This document shows positions 35,849-43,606 of a stretch of DNA of 64,000 nt, piece by piece. The notes below the pieces were generated by a model, which saw only the letters and a list, made by a program, of their open reading frames with translations, searched no databases and was not told the DNA's origin. The translations under genes were made by a program, and so were the position numbers. The first letter of the stretch is position 1. Each line of letters begins with the position of its first letter. The DNA lies in contig NZ_CP070351.1 in assembly GCF_016919385.1 (NCBI RefSeq), forward strand, positions 682,001 through 746,000, given 5' to 3'. Source of the stretch: Gordonia sp. PDNC005. GTDB taxonomy: Bacteria > Actinomycetota > Actinomycetes > Mycobacteriales > Mycobacteriaceae.

Positions 35849-37531
35849 ATGACCGGATCGGACCGGATTGCCGAGATCTATCGGCGCATTCATCGCGACG
35901 GCCGCTACGAAGTGTTCGTGACGTTGCGCGCACAGGCCGATGTCGAGGCCGACTACGCAGCCGCACTTGCGACTGGCGGACCGCTCGCCGGGATGGTGCT
36001 CGCGGTGAAGGACAACGTCGACGTCGCAGGTCTGCCGACCACGGCGGCCTGTCCCGGGTATGAGTATCACCCGAGTGCCGACGCGGAAGCCGTCGCGGCA
36101 TTGCGGGCGGCGGGGGCGACCGTCATCGGCAAGACCAACCTCGACCAGTTCGCCACCGGGCTGGTCGGAACCCGCAGCCCGTACGGAGCGGTGCGGGATT
36201 CGCGCCGTCCCGAGTACGTCTCGGGCGGCTCGAGTTCGGGGTCGGCCGTCGCCGTGGCGATGGGCTATGCGGACATCGCGATCGGCACCGACACCGCCGG
36301 ATCGGGTCGGGTCCCAGCTGCCTTGCAGGGCATCGTCGGGGTGAAGCCGACCATCGGGACGGTGAGCACAGTGGGTGTCGTGCCCGCGTGCGCGTCGTAT
36401 GACTGCGTCACGATCTTCGCTGCCGACGTCGACACCGCGAACAGAGCGATGACGGTGATGGGCTCGACGGGATCCCGCGCGTGGCCTGCGTCGACCCCGC
36501 TTGCTGCGGCGCCGGATGCCGTGCTCGCTGCACCCGTCGATCTGCCGGGCCTGTCGCCTGCGTGGCAGGAGGCATTCGAGGCGGCGGTCGAACGTGCCGT
36601 CGGCGCTGGGTTGCGTGTGGAGCGGATCGACATCACCGACTTCCTCGACGCCGCTCGACTGCTGTACGACGGCGCGCTGGTGGCCGAAAGATTCAGCGCG
36701 GTGGGGGAGTTCGTCGTTCATGCGGGAGACGCCGCGGGACTCGATCCCACCGTGGCGAGCATCGTTCGAGCGGCGCGTGATCATCCCGCGCATCGGTTCG
36801 CAGCCGACCTCGCGCTGCTTCGTGGCGTTAAGGCGTCGACCGCTGCTCAGTTGGCGGGCTTCGCCGGGCTGCTGGTGCCGACGGTGCCGATGCACCCGAC
36901 GATCGTCGACGTGCTCGCCGATCCGGTCGGCGTGAACTCCCGTATGGGCACGTACACGAACTTCTGCAATCTGCTCGACATGTGCGCCGTTGCAGTCCCT
37001 GCGGGTGAGACCTCTGACGGTGCGCAGTTCGGCGTCACCGTCTGCGCGCCCGCCGGGCACGACGCTGTGGCTCTTGATCTCGCGGCCAGGCTCTCGGGCG
37101 AAGGATTGCCGCGACCGTGGAACGCGGGCGCAGCGGGCGCCGTCGAACTGGCTGTGTTCGGAGCACACCTTCGCGGACAGACTCTGGAACGTGAGCTGAT
37201 CGCGTTGGATGCACGATGGGAAGGTGAGGTCCGCACGGCCCCCGAGTACCGGCTGACCGCACTGGACACGATCCCGCCGAAACCTGGGCTGGTCCGGGAT
37301 CCGTTGGACGGCAGGAGCATCCGCGGTGAGAAGTGGCTGCTCGCTCCGGCCGCACTCGGCCGTTTCTTGGCGGCGCTTCCTGCGCCGATGACGCTCGGCG
37401 CCGTCACGCTGTCGGACAGTACCCAGATCGTCGGCTTCAGTTGTGAGCCGTCGGCCGCCGCTGCTGCCACTCCGCTCCTCGTCGACTCCTGGCTGGACCG
37501 CGACGCCGCCGGGCTCTCGCCCGCTCGTTGA
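35849..37531 (+). CDS. atzF: Allophanate hydrolase
   Basis: 560 residues; GAGGAAGGAA precedes the ATG. The amidase-signature domain (about 1-430) has the catalytic triad Lys54 ('VLAVKDN'), a Ser in GGSSSGSAVAVA and a Ser in 'GTDTAGSGRVP'. The C-terminal domain (about 440-550: 'LAVFGAHLRGQTLERELIALDARWEGEVRTAPEYRL') is the AtzF-type domain that completes allophanate hydrolysis. It turns allophanate into ammonia and CO2, the last step after carboxylation of urea or deimination of carboxyguanidine. Its final codons lie inside a 29-bp tandem repeat (37503-37589). Confidence 0.92.
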   Translation: MTGSDRIAEIYRRIHRDGRYEVFVTLRAQADVEADYAAALATGGPLAGMVLAVKDNVDVAGLPTTAACPGYEYHPSADAEAVAALRAAGATVIGKTNLDQFATGLVGTRSPYGAVRDSRRPEYVSGGSSSGSAVAVAMGYADIAIGTDTAGSGRVPAALQGIVGVKPTIGTVSTVGVVPACASYDCVTIFAADVDTANRAMTVMGSTGSRAWPASTPLAAAPDAVLAAPVDLPGLSPAWQEAFEAAVERAVGAGLRVERIDITDFLDAARLLYDGALVAERFSAVGEFVVHAGDAAGLDPTVASIVRAARDHPAHRFAADLALLRGVKASTAAQLAGFAGLLVPTVPMHPTIVDVLADPVGVNSRMGTYTNFCNLLDMCAVAVPAGETSDGAQFGVTVCAPAGHDAVALDLAARLSGEGLPRPWNAGAAGAVELAVFGAHLRGQTLERELIALDARWEGEVRTAPEYRLTALDTIPPKPGLVRDPLDGRSIRGEKWLLAPAALGRFLAALPAPMTLGAVTLSDSTQIVGFSCEPSAAAAATPLLVDSWLDRDAAGLSPAR

Positions 37532-37589
37532 GCGCCGCCGGACTCTCACTTGCTCGTTGAGCGCCGCCGGGCGCTCACCTGCTCGTTGA
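37503..37589. repeat. Three 29-bp tandem repeats covering the atzF stop codon
   Basis: Units at 37503-37531, 37532-37560 and 37561-37589 share CGCCGCCGG...CTC...GCTCGTTGA with a few substitutions. The first unit encodes the last residues of AtzF and its TGA stop; each later unit repeats that TGA in the same place. The GCTCGTTGAGC part is shared with the dispersed element that follows. Confidence 0.8.
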
Positions 37590-37627
37590 GCCGGACCGGA
37601 GCGCCAGCGGAGGTCCGTGTCGAAACG
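37585..37627. repeat. Dispersed TTGAGC...GTCGAAACG repeat with hairpin
   Basis: Starts GTTGAGCCGGACCGGAG and ends GTGTCGAAACG; CGGACC (37592-37597) pairs with GGTCCG (37612-37617). Same ends as the element at 27413-27438. It may end the atzF operon or be a mobile-repeat fossil. Confidence 0.5.
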
Positions 37628-37695
37628 CCCGCATCCGGTCACGAAATCGAGTGTGCCCACACCCCGCGTAGCCCCAGACGGGCATGATGGGTGAC

Positions 37696-38208
37696 ATGAG
37701 TCGTCGTCACGTGGTGGTCGCCACCGGGCTGGGGCCAGTGACGATCGTCGCCGACGGCGAGTGCGTTGTCGGTCTGTACTTCGACGATCAGGCGCGACGT
37801 CCCGACGACTCACGCTTCGGCGACGACGTCAGTTCCGCGCCCGATCCACTGCTGACCGCCGCGTCGTCCCAACTCGCGGAGTACCTCGCCGGGGAGCGGA
37901 CGACGTTCCACCTGCCGCTGGCTCTGACGGGCACGGACTTCCAGCGCAAAGTGTGGGCCGTATTGGAGGAGATCCCGTTCGGCGAGACCGTCACCTACGG
38001 CTGGGTGGCCGAGCGGCTCGGCGGCAAGGGCCTGTCGTACGCCGTCGGTCAGGCGGTCGGCTCAAACCCGATCGGCGTGATCGTCCCGTGCCATCGGGTG
38101 ATCGGCTCAGACGGCTCGCTCACGGGATACGCAGGCGGCCTCGAGCGGAAACAAGCACTCCTGACCCTTGAAGAGCCTCCGGCAGAAGACGCCGGTCGAT
38201 TGTTCTGA
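37696..38208 (+). CDS. ogt: Methylated-DNA--protein-cysteine S-methyltransferase
   Basis: 170 residues from ATG 37696 (ATG 37684 would add four residues). The C-terminal DNA-binding half holds 'GTDFQRKVWAVLEEIPFGETVTYGWVAERLG' and the active-site 'VIVPCHRVIGSDGSLTGYAGGLERKQALL' with acceptor Cys132. It removes alkyl groups from O6-alkylguanine in a suicide reaction. No Ada regulatory domain. Stands alone. Confidence 0.93.
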   Translation: MSRRHVVVATGLGPVTIVADGECVVGLYFDDQARRPDDSRFGDDVSSAPDPLLTAASSQLAEYLAGERTTFHLPLALTGTDFQRKVWAVLEEIPFGETVTYGWVAERLGGKGLSYAVGQAVGSNPIGVIVPCHRVIGSDGSLTGYAGGLERKQALLTLEEPPAEDAGRLF

Positions 38209-38217
38209 CGGGCGAAG

Positions 38218-38291
38218 TGCCCCCAGTCGGACTCGAACCGACACTTTGCGGATTTTAAGTCCGCTGCCTCTGCCAATTGGGCTATGGGGGC
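38218..38291 (-). tRNA. tRNA with UAA anticodon (tRNA-Leu), short variable loop
   Basis: On the minus strand a complete 74-nt cloverleaf folds: acceptor stem GCCCCCA/TGGGGGC with discriminator A, D arm GCC...GGC, anticodon stem GCGGA/TCCGC with loop CTTAAAA (anticodon TAA), a 5-nt variable loop AAAGT and T arm GTCGG-TTCGAGT-CCGAC. CCA is not encoded. By anticodon it reads UUA (Leu), yet leucine tRNAs normally have a long variable arm; here it is short. Confidence 0.88.
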
Positions 38292-38362
38292 GCGGGGACA
38301 AGCATGCCAGGTGTGGTGGACGAGACAGTCGCGCGGCTGGCCCTTCCTCAGAAAATGACTAC

Positions 38363-38376
38363 GCTCAATATTGAGC
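38363..38376. promoter_or_regulatory. 14-nt palindrome, probable TetR operator
   Basis: GCTCAATATTGAGC is a perfect palindrome ending 23 nt before the ATG of the TetR gene at 38400. It likely mediates autoregulation of the TetR-hydroxyacyl-CoA dehydrogenase operon. Confidence 0.6.
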
Positions 38377-38399
38377 ACGATCAGTGGAGGAGGTGCGAG

Positions 38400-39032
38400 A
38401 TGGAGCAGGGGCGACGCGACCGCAACATGGCGGACAAGCGGGACCGCATCTTCCGAGCAGCCTCCGACCTCTTCGACGAGCACGGCTTCGAATCGGTGAC
38501 GACACGGCAGATCTCCGACCGCGCGGACGTCGCCGCAGGCACCCTCTTTCGCTACGCGTCGTCCAAGGGCGAGCTGCTGTTGATGATCTACAACGAGAGG
38601 TTCGCAGCCGCCCTCGACGAGGGGATCGCGGTCGCGGAGGCTGCCTCGGACGTCGTCGACGCGATTCTCGCTGTCGTCGAGCCGATCCTGGCGAGCGCTC
38701 GAATTCGACCGGAGGATGCCGCCGCGTATCAGCGTGAACTGATCTTCGGCGCTCCGGCCGAGCGATACCGCGCCGAAGGGCTCGAACTCGTCGCGCGGAC
38801 GCAGGCGGCGATCGTCGACATGCTCGAGCGGGAAGCCTCGCGGCAGGGCCTCGACCCGTCGCCCACTGCTGCTCGCCTCGCCGGCCGCACCGCATTCGCG
38901 GCCGTCCACCTCGCCGTCGCGGCGCATGCGGCGAGCGCACCCACAGACTCCGCCGACGACCTCCGCCGCCAACTGCGGCAGATCGTGGACGGCTACCTGA
39001 TCGACCCTTCTCACGAGAGGAACCGGCAATGA
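38400..39032 (+). CDS. TetR-family regulator
   Basis: 210 residues from ATG 38400, chosen for GGAGGAGGT at the right distance; the longer frame would run through the palindrome. HTH 'TRQISDRADVAAGTLFRYASSKGELLL' at about residues 34-60. The rest is helical with no known ligand motif. Its stop overlaps the next start as ATGA, so it is in one operon with the hydroxyacyl-CoA dehydrogenase. Confidence 0.87.
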   Translation: MEQGRRDRNMADKRDRIFRAASDLFDEHGFESVTTRQISDRADVAAGTLFRYASSKGELLLMIYNERFAAALDEGIAVAEAASDVVDAILAVVEPILASARIRPEDAAAYQRELIFGAPAERYRAEGLELVARTQAAIVDMLEREASRQGLDPSPTAARLAGRTAFAAVHLAVAAHAASAPTDSADDLRRQLRQIVDGYLIDPSHERNRQ

Positions 39033-39883
39033 CCGACATCAAGAAAGTGGTAGTCCTCGGCACGGGCGTGCTCGGATCGCAGATCGCGTTCCAGTCCGCT
39101 TATCACGGCTTCGACGTCACCGCGTACGACATCAACAACGACGTCCTCGAACAGGCGAAAGGCCGATTCGCCGGACTGGTCGACACCTACAAGAACGAAG
39201 TGGACGGCGCCGCTGACGGCAAAGCCGACGAAGCGTTGGCTCGCGTCTCGTACTCGTCCGATCTCGCGGACGCCGTCAAAGACGCCGACTTGGTGATTGA
39301 GGCGATCCCGGAGATTCTCGACCTCAAGCGCAGCACCTACGCCACTCTCGGTGAAGTGGCGCCGGCGAAGACGATCTTCGCGACCAACTCGTCGACCCTG
39401 CTGCCCAGCGACATCGCCGACTCGACCGGCCGTCCTGACCGTTTCCTTGCGCTGCACTTCGCCAACCACGTGTGGGCTTTCAACACCGCCGAGATCATGG
39501 GCACCGCCCAGACCGACCCGGCAGTGTTCGACACCGTGGTCGAGTTCGCCGGCGAGATCGGCATGGTGCCGATCCCGATCCACAAGGAGAAGGCGGGCTA
39601 CGTCCTCAACTCGATGCTTGTGCCGTTCCTCAACGCCGGGCTCGCACTCGCGGCGGGCGGGTACGCCGCACCGGAGGACGTCGACAAGACTTGGCGCATC
39701 GGCACCGGAGCACCCATGGGGCCGTTCCAGATCTACGACGTCGTCGGACTCAACACCCCGTACAACATCCTGATGAGCGGTGGCGACGACGAGCAGAAGC
39801 TCGCCGCCTGGCTCAAGGAGAACTACATCGACAAGGGCAAGCTCGGTCTTGCCGCCGGAGAGGGCTTCTACAAGTACAGCTAG
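39029..39883 (+). CDS. 3-hydroxyacyl-CoA dehydrogenase (short, 3-hydroxybutyryl-CoA type)
   Basis: 284 residues, the length of the single-function enzyme. The Rossmann start 'IKKVVVLGTGVLGSQIAFQSAYHGFDVTAYD' binds NAD, with the acidic Asp after the second strand. 'TIFATNSSTLLPSDIA' and 'RFLALHFANHVWAFNTAEI' carry the catalytic Ser and His; 'GYVLNSMLVPFLNAGLALAAGGYA' begins the C-terminal helical domain and 'GLAAGEGFYKYS' is the usual end. Oxidises (S)-3-hydroxyacyl-CoA in beta-oxidation or the reverse reaction. The stop codon TAG lies in the CTAG that flanks the MITE-like element. Confidence 0.9.
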   Translation: MTDIKKVVVLGTGVLGSQIAFQSAYHGFDVTAYDINNDVLEQAKGRFAGLVDTYKNEVDGAADGKADEALARVSYSSDLADAVKDADLVIEAIPEILDLKRSTYATLGEVAPAKTIFATNSSTLLPSDIADSTGRPDRFLALHFANHVWAFNTAEIMGTAQTDPAVFDTVVEFAGEIGMVPIPIHKEKAGYVLNSMLVPFLNAGLALAAGGYAAPEDVDKTWRIGTGAPMGPFQIYDVVGLNTPYNILMSGGDDEQKLAAWLKENYIDKGKLGLAAGEGFYKYS

Positions 39884-40041
39884 GCCGTGTTGCGAAACTC
39901 TTCCGCCTCGGATCGGCGGATCCGATGGGCGACTGGCAAGGCGGAGGAGGGAGGGATACCGGTAGGTATCGCGACCGACGACAACGCGGCCAGGCGTTCA
40001 TCGGGCCGTCGAGACAGGCGAAGGGAGTTTCGCAACACGTC
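39884..40041. mobile_element. 158-bp MITE-like element with 17-bp terminal inverted repeats
   Basis: Left end GCCGTGTTGCGAAACTC (39884-39900) and right end GAGTTTCGCAACACGTC (40025-40041) are inverted copies with 16/17 matches. Both sides are flanked by CTAG (39880-39883 and 40042-40045), a 4-bp target duplication as made by IS5-type transposases that favour YTAR. No coding sequence inside. The flanking CTAGs supply the stop codons of the two convergent genes. No full-length IS with these ends is in the window. Confidence 0.65.
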
Positions 40042-40629
40042 CTAGTCGCAGACGAGAGGAAGGAACACCTCGTCGACGATCGCCTCAAGCGTCTCGTCGG
40101 GGACCGGCTTCAAGGTCATCAAGACCTCGTGGCGATACAGATTGAACGGCACGGCTCGCACCAACGGTGTGAGCCGTGCTTCGTTTATGTCGCCACGCGC
40201 GACGGCACGTTCGAGGATCTCGTCGATCCCCAACCGCTGCCCGCCCAGCAGGAGGTCGCGGACGTCGCTCGGCGTGGAGCCGGACTCGTCGTAGTACTCG
40301 CCGAGACTGGCGGAGAGCAGGACGAGGAAGTTCGATCGCCGCTGGTTGGAGCGACGCAGAGCGGCGAGCAGGTCGCCGCGTAGGCTCCCGGTGTCGGGAG
40401 CCGACACGTCCTCGGCGGCACCGTGGTGACGGATGGTCGCCTGCAGGAGCTCGGTGCGCGACGACCACCGCCGGTATAGGACCGGCCGTGACGTTCCAGC
40501 TCGCTCCGCGACGGCCTCGAACGTGAATCCGGCGTATCCGCGCTCGGTCAGCTGCTCCCACGCCGCGTCGAGCAACGCTGCTTCCAGCTCGGCCCCGCGC
40601 CGACGCGTCGGCTTCTCATTAAGAGTCAC
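40042..40629 (-). CDS. TetR-family repressor of the divergent MFS exporter
   Basis: 195 residues. HTH at about residues 33-60 ('FEAVAERAGTSRPVLYRRWSSRTELL'), with the Tyr-Arg-Arg-Trp form common in efflux regulators of this branch. The C-terminal domain has no known ligand motif. It is divergent from the DHA2 exporter at 40702; the 72-nt gap holds ATCTTAA (40636-40642) and TAAGAT (40669-40674), opposed half-sites that may be the operator. The TAG stop falls in the target duplication of the MITE-like element. Confidence 0.85.
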   Translation of the reverse strand: MTLNEKPTRRRGAELEAALLDAAWEQLTERGYAGFTFEAVAERAGTSRPVLYRRWSSRTELLQATIRHHGAAEDVSAPDTGSLRGDLLAALRRSNQRRSNFLVLLSASLGEYYDESGSTPSDVRDLLLGGQRLGIDEILERAVARGDINEARLTPLVRAVPFNLYRHEVLMTLKPVPDETLEAIVDEVFLPLVCD

Positions 40630-40701
40630 TTGCGCATCTTAACTTGTCGGCCTACAGTCGGCGAAATATAAGATACGTAACTGAATCTAAAAAGGGGTTC
40701 C

Positions 40702-42093
40702 ATGAGCACTCAGACGCTCGACGCGATACCTGCCGAAGCCAAGAGAGTCGCGGTCGCCGTCATCGCCGGGCTGATCGCGCCGATCCTGGACACGACGATC
40801 GTGACCATCGGCTTCGATCGTCTGGCCGCGGCGATGTCGGCATCCGTCGACACCATCGGCTGGACCAACACCGGCTACCTGCTTGCACTCGCCGTCGCAG
40901 TCCCACTCGCCGGCTGGTCGGCGTTGCGATTCGGATCGCGGACGGTGTGGCGCACCGGTCTGACCGTGTTCCTGCTCGGCTCCGTGCTGTGCGCGTCCGC
41001 CTGGAACATCCACGCGCTCATTGTGTTCCGGGTGCTCCAAGGGTTGGGTGCGGGACTGCTGTTCCCGCTGATGACGTCCGTTCTCGTCGCGGCGAGCGGC
41101 GGCCGTGCTCTGGGGCGGCTCGTCGCGATGGTGAGTGTTCCCACCGCGCTCGGCCCGATTCTCGGACCTGTCGTCGGCGGCGTGATCCTCAATTGGCTCG
41201 ACTGGCGGTGGCTCTTCCTCGTCAACGTCCCGGTCTGCCTGGTGGCACTGGCGCTGTCGGGGAGAATCCCCGACGACCGCTCGAACGACCGGACGCCGCT
41301 CGACTGGGTCGGTCTGCTGCTCCTCGCTCCAGGACTCGTCGGTGTGCTTCTCGGGCTGTCGAATGTCCATGCGGGGGTCGTCCGTGCCGACGTGCTGATT
41401 CCGGCGACCATCGGTCTCATCCTGCTCGCCGGGTTTGTGGTTCGTGGCCTGAATCCTCGTCGCCCGACGCTCGTCGACGTGCGGGTACTCGGGCGACGAG
41501 CGGTGGCGTCGTCGTCTGTTGCGCTGTTCTTCTTCGGTGTGACGTCGTTCGGTGCCATGTTGGCGTTGCCGCTGTACCTCCAGCAGATCCGCGGGGAGTC
41601 GGTCCTCGCCGCCGCGTTCGTCCTGGTCCCTCAGGGTGTCGGTGCCCTCGCCAGCAGGACGATCGGCGGCCGATTGACTGATGCGATCGGTGCCAGGTGG
41701 GTCGCGGTTGCAGGATTCGCGGTGGTCGCCGTATCGACGATTCCGTTTGCACTCGTCGATGTCGACACACCCTTGTGGTGGTTGATGGTCGCGCTGTTCG
41801 CCCGAGGGCTGGGCCTCGGAGTGCTGCTCAGCCCGATCATGTCGGCGTCGTTCGTCGGATTGCCGTCGGACATGAAACACGACGCGTCGATGGTCACGCG
41901 GACGTTTCAGCAGGTAGGAGGCTCAGTCGGCACCGCGATCGTCGCGGTTGTCCTCGCTGCGGGGACGGCGGGCGCAGCCGGATTCCGCAACGCGTTCTGG
42001 TGGACCGTCGTCCTGACGGGCATCGGTGCGCTGCTCGCACTGCGGATGCCGGGAACATCCGCGCCCGTGCCGGCGTTGAAGACGACTGATTGA
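40702..42093 (+). CDS. MFS multidrug exporter (DHA2/EmrB-QacA type)
   Basis: 463 residues, AAGGGG before ATG 40702. About 13-14 helices. 'PILDTTIVTIGFDRLAAAMSASVDTIGWTNTGYLLALAVAVPLAGW' in helix 1-2 carries the D1-type motif of the 14-helix family, and 'LGPILGPVVGGVILNWLDWRWLFLVNVPV' is motif C of antiporters. It would export drugs or lipophilic compounds in exchange for protons. Probably repressed by the divergent TetR. The DsbA-family gene follows by 28 nt. Confidence 0.9.
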   Translation: MSTQTLDAIPAEAKRVAVAVIAGLIAPILDTTIVTIGFDRLAAAMSASVDTIGWTNTGYLLALAVAVPLAGWSALRFGSRTVWRTGLTVFLLGSVLCASAWNIHALIVFRVLQGLGAGLLFPLMTSVLVAASGGRALGRLVAMVSVPTALGPILGPVVGGVILNWLDWRWLFLVNVPVCLVALALSGRIPDDRSNDRTPLDWVGLLLLAPGLVGVLLGLSNVHAGVVRADVLIPATIGLILLAGFVVRGLNPRRPTLVDVRVLGRRAVASSSVALFFFGVTSFGAMLALPLYLQQIRGESVLAAAFVLVPQGVGALASRTIGGRLTDAIGARWVAVAGFAVVAVSTIPFALVDVDTPLWWLMVALFARGLGLGVLLSPIMSASFVGLPSDMKHDASMVTRTFQQVGGSVGTAIVAVVLAAGTAGAAGFRNAFWWTVVLTGIGALLALRMPGTSAPVPALKTTD

Positions 42094-42121
42094 GTCATCT
42101 TCTCTTGGAGGCGTTACACAC

Positions 42122-42823
42122 ATGCAGGTCGAGATCTGGACCGACGTCAACTGCCCGTTCTGCTACCTCGGGAAGAAGCGCTTCAACGACGCGCTCGCTG
42201 AGTTCGGCGGACGCGAGTCGGTCACCGTCACACACCGTTCGTTCGAACTCGACCCCACGATCCCCGCGGGAACCTCAGGCAGCGTGGTGGAACATCTGGC
42301 CCAGAAATACGGTCGCACCCTGGAACAGGCCGCGGACGGTGAGCGCCAGCTCGGCGCGGCAGCGCATGAAGCGGGTCTGGCGTACGTGACGTCCGGCCGC
42401 GACTACGGCAACTCGTTCGACATGCACCGCCTTCTGCAGTGGGCAGCCGAGCTCGGTCGCCAGGAGGAGATGCTGGACGCTCTGTACCTCGCGAACTTCG
42501 CTGAGCAGGCTCCTCTGTTCGGCGACGACAATCGGCTTGTCCAGGTCGCGACCGGTGCGGGCTTCGACGAGGCGGCCGTCCGCGAGGTGCTCGATGATCC
42601 GTCGCGCTACGCCGACGAGGTCCGACGCGACGAGGCTCAGGCACAGGAGTTCGGAGTCGGCGGTGTGCCGTTCTACGTTTTCGACCGCAAGTACGCGGTC
42701 TCCGGCGCCCAGCCCGTCGAGGTGTTCACGCAGGCACTCGACAAGGCCTGGGCCGACCGTCCCGGACCGACGCTGCTCGCCGACGGCGACGCGTGCGGAC
42801 CTGAAGGATGTGCCGTTCCGTAA
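42122..42823 (+). CDS. DsbA-family oxidoreductase (FrnE-like)
   Basis: 233 residues; TTGGAGG precedes the ATG. Opening 'VEIWTDVNCPFCYLGKKRFNDAL' gives the CPFC redox site at residues 11-14. The inserted helical domain follows, then the cis-Pro loop 'GVGGVPFYVFDRKYAVSGAQP'. No signal peptide, so it is a cytoplasmic thiol-disulfide enzyme of the FrnE group, linked to oxidative-stress tolerance. The tail carries an extra pair, 'DACGPEGCAVP', also seen in FrnE. Likely co-transcribed with the MFS gene. Confidence 0.9.
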   Translation: MQVEIWTDVNCPFCYLGKKRFNDALAEFGGRESVTVTHRSFELDPTIPAGTSGSVVEHLAQKYGRTLEQAADGERQLGAAAHEAGLAYVTSGRDYGNSFDMHRLLQWAAELGRQEEMLDALYLANFAEQAPLFGDDNRLVQVATGAGFDEAAVREVLDDPSRYADEVRRDEAQAQEFGVGGVPFYVFDRKYAVSGAQPVEVFTQALDKAWADRPGPTLLADGDACGPEGCAVP

Positions 42824-42867
42824 GAACTCTGATGCCCAGAGAACTGAAACGGGCTAGGGTCTGATTC

Positions 42868-43518
42868 GTGGCGCGCATGAATCAGAACTCCGACGACTCG
42901 GGTCGTGTGATTCTCGGCCTCGATGCGGCAGAGCGCGCGGAACGTCGCCGCCAATTGCTGCTGGACACGGCGCTCGAGATGTTCGCCACGGCCGGATTCG
43001 CCGGAACCACGATCGAAGGGCTGTGCCAGACCGCACTGGTCGGCAACAAGGCGTTCTACGAACACTTCCGCAGCAAAGAGGAGTGCTACGTCGCGCTGCT
43101 GCAGAGGTGCACGGAACGAACCTTCAATCGAGTCGTCGCGGCGATCCCGGACGACGACGCCGACGAGGAGACGACAACACGAGCGCTCGTCGGTGCGCTT
43201 GCTCGTGCACTCACCGACGATCCGCGAGTCAGCATCGTCACGTTCGGTGTGGCAGGCGGAATCACCGTCCGCATCGACAAACTGCGTCGCGAGAACCGGC
43301 GCGGGGCGTCGAGCCTGGTGGTCTCGACCTGGGAACGATCCGGCGCCGACCTCCCCGACAACGTCAGTGCGATCGCCCTCGCGGTGATCGGCGGCCTGTT
43401 CGGCCTCATCGGCGACGAACTCGATCGCGTCGACTACCGCCCGGATCCGTCCGCCGTCGACGAGTTGATCACCAACATGGCCGACTTCGTGCTCGCGGTC
43501 CGCAGGGGAATGGCCTGA
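42868..43518 (+). CDS. TetR-family regulator
   Basis: 216 residues from GTG 42868 (ATG 42877 is an alternative). HTH 'TTIEGLCQTALVGNKAFYEHFRSKEECYVALL' at about residues 45-75. The C-terminal domain 'VSIVTFGVAGGITVRIDKLRREN' has no clear assignment. It does not overlap a partner gene; 44 nt after dsbA-like gene and convergent with the DUF7064-like gene, so its target is not evident. Confidence 0.82.
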   Translation: MARMNQNSDDSGRVILGLDAAERAERRRQLLLDTALEMFATAGFAGTTIEGLCQTALVGNKAFYEHFRSKEECYVALLQRCTERTFNRVVAAIPDDDADEETTTRALVGALARALTDDPRVSIVTFGVAGGITVRIDKLRRENRRGASSLVVSTWERSGADLPDNVSAIALAVIGGLFGLIGDELDRVDYRPDPSAVDELITNMADFVLAVRRGMA

Positions 43519-43537
43519 CCGACTACAGATCGCGCAA

Positions 43538-43596
43538 GTGGTACCGCTCAGCATGACCGATGCCGTGAGGGCCTCGGCGCGGCTCAGCGGTACCAC
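43538..43596. terminator. Bidirectional terminator-like hairpin
   Basis: GTGGTACCGCT (43538-43548) pairs perfectly with AGCGGTACCAC (43586-43596); an inner GCCGTGAGG/CCTCGGC stem lies in the loop. It sits between the convergent TetR (43518) and DUF7064-like (43607) stops. Confidence 0.55.
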
Positions 43597-43606
43597 CCGC
43601 GCGAGG

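Noticed and set aside
33627..36101. An 824-residue open frame on the minus strand across the carboxyltransferase gene, and a 776-residue one at 35483-37813
   Set aside because: Both are antisense shadows typical of high-GC DNA: Arg/Pro/Ser-rich, no domain, no ribosome site, lying over well-supported genes.
37503..37589. A small CRISPR array
   Set aside because: The repeat units abut without spacers and the first is coding; no cas genes in the window.
43538..43596. An insertion-sequence end, given the 11-bp inverted repeat
   Set aside because: The arms enclose only 37 nt, lie between convergent stops and have an inner stem, so a terminator hairpin is the simpler reading.
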